Assembly (NCBI GenBank): GCA_036583965.1
Contig: JAZBQD010000019.1
Span: 16,321,585-16,385,584 of the forward strand
Length of the DNA stretch: 64,000 nt
Direction: 5' to 3'
DNA from: Prunella strophiata
Taxonomy: Eukaryota > Chordata > Aves > Passeriformes > Prunellidae
Shown here: positions 34,096 to 45,418 of the stretch, piece after piece
How the letters are laid out: each line of letters starts with the position of its first letter
Numbering within the stretch: position 1 is the stretch's first letter
Notes under the pieces: generated by a model
The model's database searches: none
Seen by the model: the letters and a program-made list of their open reading frames with translations, nothing else
Told to the model about the DNA's origin: nothing
Made by a program: the position numbers and the translations under genes

Positions 34096-37000
34096 GTAAG
34101 TGGTATGCATGAAACTTCTTTGCTTGCTGACGGGAAACCTACTTGTGGAAAATAGCTGTGGCAGGGGCTTGTTATGCCAATCCACTTGCAAAAGCCATTT
34201 GCAAAGAGATGGGATCTCAATGGTCAGAGGTGGGGAAAGACGATCTGCCTGTTATTAAAGCTGTCTCTGACGAGTTCCTTCTTGATCTGTGCTTATACTC
34301 TGCGCATCTGTGGGAGTGCTGAACTGCAGCAGCAACGATCCCACTGGCCACAGTGATTGATTGAAGTTAATTAGTTACTATTGCAGAAGTTAATTACTAG
34401 TTTAAAATCTTTTTGCCTGCTGGGCAAGCTACTGTGACCAGCTGCATGTAGTGTTGATAGGTTGTGCAGCATGTCTGTTAATAATTCTTGAGGGGGTTTT
34501 AGATCTAAAGTAACGAGCAAATTGAGATCATGGGTGCAGACAGAACACGTATGAGGCAGTAAGGTCACTCCCCTACCAAGAGGAAAGAATATATCATCTT
34601 GTAGCAAAGGAAACTAAAGACTGTCTAAAAATGTTTGAGTTTTGTCTGACTGTTTTATGGGGGATTTGTTATCGTGCACTGTCCTGCAGCAATGTGCAGC
34701 ACAGCCCAGTTGCTGCACATGTCAGTATTCTGCTATAACCTGTTGCATTCCCTCCCAATGCTTTTCTCACTCTATGCAAAGTGAGTATGCAGTCTTTATA
34801 GAAGTGTACACTTTAAAATATCTTCAAAAAATCTGAGGAATCAATAAATTAAGTGCAAGCCTAAATGGATAAAATTGTAGTTTGAATGCTTTACATTGGA
34901 CTCTAAGGAAAACTCTGTACAGAATTTGCCTTTCCTTGTCACTCAAAAGTTGCCAACAGACACAATCTGTCTCCACAGCACTATGAACAACCATTTCAGG
35001 GTTTATGTTTACTTTTCAGAGCTTGTCAAATTTGTTGTAATGTGTCGGTCATTGTGTGTGGTTTTGTCTGATGCATTTGTAGGTCTTGTTCAGCAGCTCA
35101 GTTTGCACTCTGGAAATCAGGGACAGCAGTAAGAGAGAAAGTTGGCAGCTCACATGGGTAGCAGAACTAAGGCTACCTAAAATATCCCCTGCTTCCTGTA
35201 CTGGTTTTGTGGGAATGTATTGTATCCAATTGCCACTTAGAATTACAATCCAAGATAAGCAAGGTGTGGGTCTAATGGTACTAGGAAGTTTTATATAAAT
35301 CAGCAGCAAAACACTGAAATCCACAGGACCTAGAAAAAAGTAGTTTCTGACTGTTCTTTCATGGTTTGCTATCTGTTAGTAAATATTTGGAGATGAGAGG
35401 CTACTTGACCATAGCTTTTATGCTCCAGGTAAGGAGCTCCAAAAATAGGTGCAAGGGCTCTTAGCAAGGGATCCTTGTCTCTAAAAGAGTTGCAGAGGAG
35501 AGAGACCCAGTAGGGAGCACTAGATGTGAAGATGATATACCTGGGGAAGGCTCCATTGAAGAGAATGGGCCAGACTTCTGGTAGCTGGTGACCTGGTGTC
35601 TCCTGCAAGACTGAGCAAAGGGACAGAATCTGGCCCCAGGAAAATGGATTCATCTGAGATAGAGCCTCCTGGGGATGCAGTGCGGTTTAGCGGTTGGAGC
35701 AGCTGGCTTGGATTCAGGACCTCCTGCGTGACATGTCTGCAGCCCTGCCAACACTTCACAGCTGTGAGCCTAGGCAGGGCCTTGCTTGGGTTTACCCATC
35801 TGTAAAACGTGCACAGTGTGCAAGAGAAGCTTTCATTTTTGCAAAAGAAGAGTGTCAGAGAGGGGGAAAACTGCTTTATTGAATATTACACACTTGTTCA
35901 TTTAACAGCTGCTGCATGGGGTGTCATAAAAATTAGATTAGTCCTTAGACATGTACAGTCTGGTTTTAATCCCAGTTGCATAAAACCATAGTACCATCAG
36001 AGTCACTGGCTCTGACACCTGAATAATTCCTGTTAGCAAAACTGTGGAATACACTAAAGTGTCACTAGAAATTAATTTGTCCATGTGTATTTAATTCTGT
36101 GTAATAAGCCTGGATATCAGAAGGTTTTCAGCCTGTTTTCTATGCAGCATTACAGGATACTGACTGCTTTCACACTGGCTGTCTGCCTTTCAAGCCCTGG
36201 AAAAGCACAGGTGAGAGGTGCATGCAGAGATGTGTGTACTGGTTTGTACTGAAGTGCTATATGGCATGAAACTTAACTGGCTAGCAGGTGGATAGGAAGC
36301 TCTGTGGTCTGGGGTTTACATGGAAAGGAAGTTGTGTGGTCTAAGGGTTTAGAGGGGAGAACTTGGAGCCAGCAGGATTCTGGAGTTGAACATGAATTGA
36401 GCTTATTGACTCATCCTTGCCAGCTCAGCAAAATATCCCTGTAGAAACCTGGACCTCGCTGAAAAGCTGATTCTGCCTCTAAACTGAACACTTCTGGAAC
36501 AGGAAATAAGAAAAACTATCCCATGAAACCAGAGACTGCTCAGTTCTATTGTGAGAAACATCCATATTTGGAAAATTCATTCATATGAATACATCTTTTC
36601 TGTGTGTAGCAGGATCAAGTCTGAAGACTGTTTAATTTTGGACTGTGATCCTGAATGACTGTATCCCAGTTTTCATTTTCACTTATGCTCAAATCCATTT
36701 CTGTTCAAGAGGGTGGATGGAAGTAAAGCAGTCCAGTTCTTGAAATAGCAGAATTATTAGTTCTTTGTGTGCTTGGGCTCCAAGTAACATTAAATCAGGA
36801 AGAACTGTTCCTAAAGGCATGTTGTTTGGGTTTCTAGTTGATAGTTCAGATATATTTGGTGTCCAGAGCTGTGTTTCTAAATACCTTTGCCAAATGTAGT
36901 TGTTTTTCTTCTATTACATCGAAAATTTCCTGTACATGTCATGCTTATTGATATTTTTGTGATTATTGGATCTGTATGGGAAATGCTTTTCATGCCCCTG

Positions 37001-40000
37001 GAGAATTTTTCAGATGTCTTTAAGGATTAGTTTTTATAATTTAAGAAATATTGTTTACATTAGAATTTTTATAAAAACATCTTGTAATATAAATTGATTT
37101 TTGAAGTTGCTTTGAAAAAGCAACTTGAAGCTGAAACAACAGCAATGAGTTTTTTCTGAATATACTGAAACCAGTAATTTTGACAATATTGGAATCTTTT
37201 CTAGAATAAAGTTCTAGAAAGTTGTTGAAACCAGTTCTACAGTAGTTTCATTGTTCCTGAATCATCATTTTTTGACCAAAACAAAATAATTTTGTTAACA
37301 ACTATTTGAGCTTTTCCAGCTAACCTAGGTGTAGTGTATGTACACAAAAAGGAGAACAAAAGGTAGAGTACATACATTCTTTAAAACATGAGGGTGGTTA
37401 TATATTCTCCCATTAGAATATCCTGACTTTCCACAACATGATACCAAAACATATTGGAATGCCAAAACAAATGAAGACAGAATTCCTCCATACTTGTCTG
37501 ACACTTCTAGCAGTGGTTTTGTGTATTCATATGTGCAAGTGGCAGGTGCAGTCCAGTCAGTGCCATGTATTTCACTTCATGTCCTGCCCCTGGTTCCTGC
37601 AATGACCTACTTCCACTCATGCACCCCTCTAACCCTTTGTCTCCCATCTACAACTTACTACTTTTCCAAACATCAATTAAGTACTTTACTCTTCCACTCA
37701 TTTCTTCCATAAAGTCCAAAAATAAGTGTCTTTATCACTAAGAAACAACAAAAAAGGAAGAATCTTGAACACTACTCCATCCCACTGCCCTCTGGTTGCT
37801 TCAGTGGTTCCTGTTTCCTGGATATCTCTTGCTTACATTGCCTAGTATAACCTATTTACTGGAAGATCATGTGCTTGTGACAATTGCTTGGCCCCTTGCT
37901 AAATAGCTGAAGGCACAGTCCAAAAACTAGGAAGAGCAGGGAATCATTTTAACAGACTTTAAAACCATTATCACCAGGACTTTCACCAATTTAGAGATGC
38001 TGAGGTCACTGAGGAGGTCCTTGAAGACTCAAGGCTGCAGCCCTTGATAATGACCAACAGAATAGGAAGAAACAAGACTTCCAGTAACCTTGAATGCCTA
38101 TAACGTGTTGTATAAAGATTTATCCTCTAAAAATTACAAGGTTTGGTGGACAGGAAGAGCCTTATTTTTATTAAGCTTGTTATGTTTCAAGTGTGGCTCT
38201 GGATCAGTCAGTGCTTGATGTGTTGTGTGCTGAATGGGCTGCCTGGGGAGCTTTAGAGCCTGTGGGAGATGTAACAAATACCTTCAAGATGAACCCCCTG
38301 TTCTGGCAAAAACAAGACCCCAAACTGGAAGACTGTAATTCTGTGCTAACAACTCATAACACATGGTACCCTGCACTCATAACACATTGTACATTGGTGA
38401 CCCTCTGGGCAGAGGAACAGCCTGACACTGCCATCACCTGAGGATGCCACTCCTGAGCTAAGGGCATGGAACAGGTGCTGAGGCCTCAGGTTCATGCCTT
38501 GCTGCCTGTCCTCTGGGGAAGGGATGTTATTTTGATGTACTGTATCGTGCTGAACAATTGTACTAATCATAATAATCCAGATGAGCATTTGACTCTGCAA
38601 ACCTCTCATTTCACCATCACTGAGTGTCCTTTTTTCTCTCATTTTAGCAGCAATGCACTAATGGGTTTGACCTGGACCGTGCCTCTGGGCAATGCTTAGG
38701 TAGGACTTTAATTAAATCAATACATTTAAATTTGGGTTCAGAAATCCTGAATTTATTGAATTAACATTGTGTTGCTCTTACTGTGTTTTAGATGAAAAGT
38801 TCTTACTGTGTGACAAATATGTGTGTTTGTATACATGTATATACAAAAATATGTGTATATATAAATATGTGTGTGAGTGTGCCTTTACATAGCACTGATC
38901 TTTGACATTGTTGAGATACTAACAGGCTGTCAGGGCTACTCAAACAACAATGATGCATTTTGATAGGAGCTCAGTGTAGCTGCCAAAGGATGAGGGCTGT
39001 TCACCCTCCTCTTTCTCCTTCAAACTCAGAATTTATTGTCTTTGCTGCCTGTCTCCACCTGCAGGCTCAAATAAAGTCTTCCATTCTCAGCACTGAAACT
39101 CCAAGTAAACTGAGCTGAGGTACTGTGAGGAAATCTGCACTTTGCCCAGTAGCATCTTTCTGTCAATGGCAATCAGTCTCCAGGGCAGCATCTTCTACAT
39201 GCAATAAAGTCACCCAAACAAAAAGGGGAAAACCTGCAGCAGATTGTTTGTCCTGCCATAGCCTACTGTTTCTGTGGCCCAAAAACCAGGGCAATGCTCA
39301 ATTTGGCTAAACCAGATGTATCTTTCTAAATTTAATTCAGCAATCAAAGCAAGAAAGAGGCCTGAACTGTGTCCCCAGATCTGAGCATTCCTAACTCATA
39401 GGGAGGGAACTCGAGACTTCCAAAGCAGGATCCAAATGTCACAGCTGGGCAGACCAAACCATCAGTTTCTGAAATCCTGATCTGCATGTTGTGGTTTGGA
39501 CAGACCCTCCAGCAGGAGCAGGCAGTAGCATGCTGCAGCCATGTGTAAATTAAAGTGTAAACTAAACTTCTATGGAATAGCAAAGCAGGCCTTGTCCTCT
39601 CCCTCTATCCTCTAATAGTGGAGTAAAATGAGTGAATCACAGGATATGCTGAATATAAGGGATGTTTCCTGTTTTAGTACAATCAAAGTGAGGCTGCCAC
39701 AAGGAAGGATTAGCCTTTTTGATGGAGAATATAAATTTGTTTTGCAATGCTTTGCAAAAAACACGTGAACTATCTTTTGATAGGTCCCACTATGGAGCAA
39801 TCACTCTTTCAACCTTCTCAATTTCACTGCAGATATCGACGAGTGCCGGACTATCCCCGAGGCCTGCCGGGGGGACATGGTGTGCGTGAACCAGAACGGC
39901 GGCTACCTGTGCGTGCCCCGCACCAACCCCGTGTACCGCTCGCCCTACCTGAGCCCCTACTCCAACGTGTACCCCCCGCCCCCCGCCCCAGGCCCCGTGC

Positions 40001-40075
40001 CCAACTACCCCACGGCCACGCGGCCGCTCATCTGCCGCTTCGGCTTCCAGCTGGATGAGAACAACCAGTGCGCTG
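34079..40075 (+). CDS. FBLN5: FBLN5 (fibulin-5), first four coding exons
   Basis: Fibulin-5 is a secreted matrix protein. It binds tropoelastin, fibrillin-1 and LOXL1 to organise elastic fibres, and it binds cell-surface integrins through an RGD. Exons here are 34079-34095, 36156-36210, 38648-38699 and 39833-40075. They join in frame to give 122 complete codons plus one base: a 24-residue signal-peptide region starting MQGLRR, the segment [17 protein letters not shown], and the first calcium-binding EGF domain with its proline-rich insert and RGD at residues 54-56, the same numbering as in human. Later cbEGF modules and the fibulin C-terminal domain are beyond the window. Alignment to human fibulin-5 is gapless up to the proline-rich insert. 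Confidence 0.95.
34096..36155 (+). other. FBLN5 intron 1 with a MIR-like SINE
   Basis: A 2.06-kb intron, donor GTAAGT, acceptor gcattacag. It carries a MIR-like SINE at about 35675-35965. Open frames inside it overlap the SINE or are random. Confidence 0.8.
35675..35965 (+). mobile_element. MIR-like ancient tRNA-derived SINE, sense
   Basis: The tRNA-related head (ATGCAGTGCGGTTTAGCGG) is followed by a GATTCAGGACCTCC-like box, then AGCTGTGAGCCTAGGCAGG, ACCCATCTGTAAAAC and a GGGGTGTCATAAAAATTAGAT tail. These follow the order of the MIR consensus: Pol III head, the GTGACCTTGGGCAAG core, CTCATCTGTAAAAT, then the 3' tail. It is heavily diverged, as expected for an amniote-age SINE. Confidence 0.72.
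36156..36210 (+). CDS. FBLN5: FBLN5 signal-peptide core exon (55 nt)
   Basis: G ATA CTG ACT GCT and onward reads [19 protein letters not shown], aligned with human ILTVTILALCLPSPGNAQ. The acceptor is gcattacag (preferred over gcag nine bases earlier because only it keeps the frame) and the donor is GTGAGA. It enters in phase 2 and leaves in phase 0. The hydrophobic run and the small residues before KAQ fit signal-peptidase cleavage around residues 23-24. Confidence 0.92.
36211..38647 (+). other. FBLN5 intron 2
   Basis: A 2.44-kb intron. It contains one perfect CArg-type motif CCATATTTGG at 36562-36571, a short hairpin at 37104-37126, and otherwise ordinary sequence. Confidence 0.75.
36562..36571 (+). 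promoter_or_regulatory. CArG-box-like motif (SRF-type)
   Basis: CCATATTTGG fits CC(A/T)6GG exactly. A few such matches are expected by chance in 64 kb, so only its place in an early intron of a smooth-muscle-expressed gene makes it worth recording. Confidence 0.25.
38648..38699 (+). CDS. FBLN5: FBLN5 exon 3 (52 nt)
   Basis: The acceptor is ctctcattttag, with a competing AG three bases later (TTTTAGCAG), so one Gln may be optional. The exon reads [17 protein letters not shown] plus one base of Asp, against human [17 protein letters not shown]. Donor GTAGGA. Phase 0 in, phase 1 out. Confidence 0.94.
38700..39832 (+). other. FBLN5 intron 3
   Basis: A 1.13-kb intron with a short TG/TA-rich low-complexity stretch at about 38811-38880. 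Nothing else is recognised. Confidence 0.75.
38811..38880. repeat. TA/TG-rich low-complexity stretch
   Basis: An imperfect array of ATATGTG, GTATA and TATATAAA words. It looks like a degenerate dinucleotide microsatellite. Confidence 0.75.
39833..40075 (+). CDS. FBLN5: FBLN5 exon 4: first cbEGF with RGD and proline-rich insert (243 nt)
   Basis: Acceptor ttcactgcag, donor GTAAGT, phase 1 to phase 1. It starts [20 protein letters not shown], giving the calcium-binding D-x-D-E motif and RGD at 39868-39876. After [17 protein letters not shown] comes a Tyr/Pro-rich insert ([20 protein letters not shown]) between EGF cysteines, then [17 protein letters not shown]. The insert is the family's hallmark split of cbEGF1; its Pro/Tyr content matches human, but the residues differ and it is slightly shorter. 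The exon is strikingly GC-rich against its AT-rich introns. Confidence 0.97.
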
Positions 40076-40825
40076 GTAAGTGCTGAAAACCTTTCTTCCA
40101 GATTTTCATTTGCGTTAAAGCTTGTGTGACACTGCACAAACAATTGTCCTGCAGTTGTCCTTCAGTCAAGCCCAGTATTTTGAAGTCAATGTTTGTGTAT
40201 CATCATTATTCAATGCGAGCTAAGATATGACTCATCTTGTCCTATTATTTAAGCAGGAAAGCTATTTTCATGAAAGAAGTAATGTTTTCATGAGGTAAAC
40301 AACCATCTGAGGGCAGGTGATTTGTCTCAGTGTATCAAAAGCATGCCTTTTATGCTTATGATTCTGGCCATGAGAGACAAGGTGGCCCTTCATTTGAAGT
40401 GTTAGGTGGGGCCTGGGGAAACTTCATTCATCTCTTGGCTGTATGTGAGCTGGTCTTTGACAAGAAAAAAAAGCCTAAACCAGAGAAGCCATGAGCTTTC
40501 AACAGAGAATTTTGCCTCTCTTTAGACTAAGGAACAGCACTTACTTAAAAACTACTGCAGAAAAACACAAGAGCTAAAACTGACTTGTCTTTTGGGCTTA
40601 TTCTACCCTATTGTCTGAAATTTCTGGTGGGACTTGTTTGCAGATGATGCACTTTCTTTGTTTCCCTGCTGAGGAGACCACAAGAGTGTCACAGGAGCTT
40701 TGAAAGTCTAGAGTTAAATTCAGCTAACATTTGGGACACATTTTTTGTATTTGAGTCATTGTCCTTTCTAAGGTGGGAAAAACATATTTTCTAATCAGCA
40801 CTCAGTCATACTGACTGGAAAATGA

Positions 40826-40858
40826 AAAAAAAAAAAAAAAAGAAAAAAAAGAAAAGGA
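40826..40858. repeat. Poly-A simple repeat
   Basis: A17 then A8 and A4 runs separated by single G bases. Either a simple A-rich tract or the tail of an unrecognised retroposon. Confidence 0.8.
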
Positions 40859-43800
40859 AAATCATAAACCCTGGGGTTTTTTGAGGAGTTTTAAAATCCT
40901 GGGATTACTGAAGAGTTTGCTGTAAAAATAAGCATTTTTACTGTCTGATTCTTTGAAAATGGCCTCTAGTCCTTTTCATCTTAGCAAATTGATCAACCTG
41001 TTATTTTGTCTACTGAATTGTAGATTTCCAAATTGTTTTCATTCTGCTCACTTTGCTGTAGATGATTCAGGAAATGGGGTAGTTAGTAGAAAAGAAGTGC
41101 TGAAATGAAAGTGGAAATGAAACTTCTGAATGATACTGTCTGGTCTGCTCCATGCAAACCAGAATAATCAAAACAGGAAAATTTAGGAAACTTTTACAGT
41201 GAACTTTCCAGCCTCCAAAGGGCACATATTTTCCTATCTATGCTGGCAGAAATGGGAGGACTAATAATTTTTTCAGTCAGGGCTGTTCACTTCTGTCATT
41301 TTAACTTTCAATTATTTGGGATTTAATTGGAAAGAAAGTTTAGTGATGAGAGACATCAATGAGAATGAATGGGAAAGGACAGACTGCCATTTGAGCACCA
41401 CAGCAAGCTGGGAGCGGTTTTTGTAACTCTGCATCAGATTTGAATTCGGGTAGATGATGTGACAAAGGAAGAAAAACAAAACTAAAAGAAAACAAGACCT
41501 GTCAGGGGTCTCTGCTGGGTTAGATTCCATTTTTTATTTAGTGAAATTCTCTGGAGACATTCATTATCTTGATGCAGTATTTATTGTTGCATCTGTGTGC
41601 CCCAGGATGGAAAGTGTGGTGATGGCAGTGATTTGGTCCATTTCTCACTGTGGTGATGGTAGAAAGGCCTGATCCCCTGTTTCCAAGATTCCTGGAGCAG
41701 TTAGCAGAGTTATGTGCAGTGCCATGCTTGAAGTCCTTGGAGGAAAGATATCAGGGAACCTTGACAGAGTCCTCAGGAGCAACCAAAATTTTACCCAGGT
41801 CATTCAAGAAAGCCTGACCCACAGGATCATGGCATCCATAAGCCAATTATAAGCATCACTCATGTTAATGGTATTTCAGTTGCTCTGTGCTTACCTCCTT
41901 GTCCATATTCAGCATGCTCTTAGGATACAAAGCACTCCAAGGCTAATATTGTGGTGGAATGGTTGAAAAGAATGAACTAGAAGTAATTTTGCCCAGTAGC
42001 TGGGCCACTGTGTAACAGGTTTGTTATGTTGGTGTTCAGACACCACTCTCTAGCACCTTCATTTCAAATAAAATTAGTCAAAGGTATTTCCATTAGAGAT
42101 AATGAGATTTTCTGCTATTGACTGCAGGGGAACCAGAGTTATTCTCATGCCAATGTGTCTGAGCAATCTGCAGATTTTAACAGAGTACACATTTTTGTCT
42201 GGTCAGATATGGGGTTACAGATCACAGTCATATTTTCTACTGCTAGGACAACAGAAATCTTTACTTTCCCTTTGAATTTCAGTCAAAACAGCTTATTAAA
42301 TACAGGAGCATTTTCTGGGAGATTGGGAGATTTGCAACCTCAGCTTTGAAGCACTGAGGTTGTTCAAGAGACTTCCAAAGTGAAACAGGACAAAAATTTG
42401 ATCTGAAAGTTGTGTGAGTTTTAACAAGCTCTTTCTAATTTATTTTTTTTAAACCACTCCACAAAATGTAGAGAGGCTGCAGGAAAGTTGTTCTGTCCCA
42501 GTCTGGCACCTGGCCTGCCTGCCAAGGCCCCACATTCTTTGGCTCTCAAGGGAATGTGCACCCCTGGCTGTTCACATAACATTCCCCCTCGTGGGGCTGA
42601 TATATTTCCATGCAGCAAAAAAAAAAAATGAGATATTATCCATTCTCTCCCTTTCAAGCATTTTGGCCTCATCCTTTCTGGCCTGGATGGTCATAGACAG
42701 TGATAAAGTGTCCACAATCCTTCCCTATCCTGGCCACCACTCAGTCTTGCCAAGATTCTTTTATCTCCAGATCTTGTCCTTTATGAAAACAAAACTTTTC
42801 CTGGGTCAAGTGCCTCTCAAAGACACCTGTCTGTGATGGCTTTGCCCACTCCAGTGTCCTCTGTGTGCTGCAGAAGTACCTGTGGCCCTTTGTGGTAGCA
42901 GACAGAGAAATGTTTTAATGATAATTACTTCTTAAATCTTCTGTGGGTTTGATTCCTAATACGTGATATTTTTTACCCCTGGAGTTGCTGAGTGCTTTAT
43001 ATTTTGTATATGTAAGTGGTCTGTGTTTTCAACAGCACAGAGTTTTTGTAAATCATTCCAAAGCAGGTTGGGAGTGATTTATAACCACAATTAATGTTGG
43101 AATAAAAGAGCACATACAGAAAAAAAGCAAAAGAACATCTAGTGCAAGAGCACTGTTTGAACTGTTTGTCTCCTAACATTACTTCTCTATAAATACAGAA
43201 TGGGTTAGTCATAATAATGACTTTTTGCACAAGGAACTTGGTCTAGTAACTGTTGGCTTCAGATTACTGGAGTGAGGGCCTGTGTTCTTGCATTATACAT
43301 TCAGAAGCTGAGAGCTCTTTCCAGTTTCCTTTCACTCCACCTTGCTGTTTCCTGATTTACAATGATCTTCAAAACATGCCTCAAACACAGATCCTTCTGG
43401 GCATTGTGGAAAGAACTGTACAGGGTGGGCTCTCATTATTGCCTTCTCTCCAATTAATGCAAACTCACAATGTGAGGAGATGATGGGGTTGGAGAGGTTG
43501 AATAGAGAATTCAGAGAAAGCAGACCTCAAAGACAGAGAGGCAAATGCTAGGAAAATACAAGGATAAGGTCAGATGAGTATGACCTAGATACAGAGAGAA
43601 GGGAGGAGGGCAGGGGAGGTAATTAAAAAAAAAAAAACCAACAACAAAACATAATTGTTATTTTTAAAGTAAAATGTAAAAGGAAGAAGGAAATGGAAGG
43701 ATGCTGTCTCCAAGTGCAAGAGAGAATTGCTTTTCATGCCCCATTTGTGCAGTAGTCATTGCTTCAGCTTTCCTCATTTCTCAGAGATTGGCAGGACCTC

Positions 43801-44049
43801 CTACATTCCCCTCTATGCCTCCCCAGCCCTACATTTGTGGAGTGAAACTCCTTCCTTCAGAAGATTACCTTTGCACAGATGGGTTTTAGATCACTATCAT
43901 TTATACTGCAAGCATACCTAAACCCCACATCCAAGCCTGCAATTGTACTGCCCTGCCTTGTGCCCAACCTCATTAAGAGCAGCCTAGGTCTAGATGAGTT
44001 TTCAAGCAAAATGAAGGAACCAGATGTTCCTGTGTGGGGAAAGGGGAGG

Positions 44050-44190
44050 GAAATTAAGAGACAGAGAGCTGAAAGGAGGTGCCCAGGTCTTGCATCAGGC
44101 TCATGGCTGTGCTGGGATAGAGCCCAGAGTCCCTCATCCAATGGCTTAGCCATCAAGCCAGGCTGCCTCCTCCTAATGACTTTCCTGGTG
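44050..44190 (-). mobile_element. Possible MIR-like SINE fragment, antisense
   Basis: On the minus strand the order GATGGCTAAGCCATTGG, CTGGGCTCTATCCCAGC, ATGAGCCTGATGCAAGACC then CTGGGCACCTCCTTTC recalls a MIR head, B-box region and core. Divergence is high, so this is tentative. Confidence 0.4.
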
Positions 44191-44756
44191 ACCTGTCTGT
44201 ACATATAGAAACAGGAGGAACAAAAGTAAGGAAATGCAGCAAGGAGATTATGCCTTACTAGGGTTTGTATAAAGCAAATAAAAATGGAATCCACTCCTAC
44301 CATTTTATTTTTTAACCCTATTGGGTTCAGCTCTGTGTCTTTCCCTTTTGCTCTTGGTCTGTGAGACAATCTCTTTTGCTGCTCCAGAGGGCCAGTTCCT
44401 GAAGGTTATGCATGATCCCTGTTAGGGAATGACTGCCATCATGTCCAAATTAACCAGAAAAAGAAGGAAAGATTACATGAGAACAGATTCTATGAGAGGC
44501 TGAGCTCAGACTTCTGAAAGTATAGGTAATTGTTGGCAGCTCCTGATTAAATTAAGGGCCATGATATGTAGCTTTTACTTGTAGTATGGTTTTCCTGATG
44601 GGCTTTGTATGAGGAAATGTGAATTGAGACTTCATGCTGCCATAGCAATGGAAAAGTTTCCTCTCAAGCATCTCAAGAGTTTATAGTGGTGACTAAGGCT
44701 TGGGTTGGAGGAGTTTGTGTTCAGTTTCCAGCTTTGCCATAAAGCATATGCCATTC

Positions 44757-44897
44757 CTGAAGTCACCATCCCTGGAAGTGTTCAAGAAACACCTGGACAT
44801 GGCACTCAGTACTCTGGTCTAGGGGACAACATAGTCAAAGGCTGGACTCGATGGTCTCAGAGATCCTTTCCAGACCAAGTGATTCTGTGATTCTGTG
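44757..44897 (+). mobile_element. CR1 LINE fragment, sense
   Basis: CTGAAGTCACCATCCCTGGAA, then AACACCTGGACATGGCACTC, GGCTGGACTCGATGGTCTCA and TTCCAGACCAAGTGATTCTG, ending TGATTCTGTG. This is the last ~140 bases of a CR1 with its 3' octamer repeats. Confidence 0.93.
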
Positions 44898-45096
44898 CTG
44901 GATATTTTGGGGCTAAAGTGAAATAATATTCATTTTCAGAATGATACCAAGATTAATTTCCCAAGGGGATGATAGGTGTGCAGGTGACTTCCAGGCAAGT
45001 GTCATGTAAAGATACACAGATAGGAGAAAAAGGTCCAATTTAATAATTCTACAGCAGTGAAGCTCAAAGTGAGACATGTAGAACTCAGTCACTTCC

Positions 45097-45418
45097 CCAG
45101 TTGTCCTGGTTCCAGCCAGGACAGGGTTCATTTTTTGCAGTAGCTGGAAGGGGGCATGGCCAGGACCCAGAGGTTATTCTGAACCCCCTCATTGTCATTT
45201 TTGTATGTGAATCACTCTCTTCTGTACACTTTTGACATTAATATTGTTGCTGTTATTTTTCATTTTCTTATCTTATTGCTGTTTCCAGTAAATTGTTCTT
45301 ATCTCAGCCTGAGATGCCTTTTGTGCCTCCAGTAGGAGGGGGGGAGGGAGAGCAGCTTGTGGTTTATTTAATGGGAGTACTAAACTGGAAAGTACCATTC
45401 CTAAGCCACAACACCAGT
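45097..45418 (+). mobile_element. Solo LTR of an endogenous retrovirus with target-site duplication
   Basis: The element body runs 45102-45413 (312 bp), starting TGTCCTGGTTCCAGCCAGG and ending GCCACAACA, that is TG...CA. It is flanked by exact 5-bp direct repeats CCAGT at 45097-45101 and 45414-45418. Internal wording (GTCCTGG...AGGACAGGGTTCATTTT, AGTAGCTGGAAGGGGGC, then TCTTATCTCAGCCTGAGATG) fits avian ERV LTRs. No internal viral sequence lies beside it, so it is an LTR-LTR recombination remnant. A short open frame across it is not a gene. Confidence 0.85.

Noticed and set aside
35097..35130. Candidate for FBLN5 exon 2 after TTTGTAG near 35082
   Set aside because: Its translation lacks the hydrophobic signal core; the exon at 36156 fits in sequence, phase and length.
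39790..40143. 117-codon open frame on the minus strand
   Set aside because: It is the antisense shadow of FBLN5 exon 4, kept open by the exon's high GC content.
43857..44369. 170-codon open frame on the minus strand in FBLN5 intron 4
   Set aside because: It runs across a MIR-like fragment and shows no protein family, domain or splice support.
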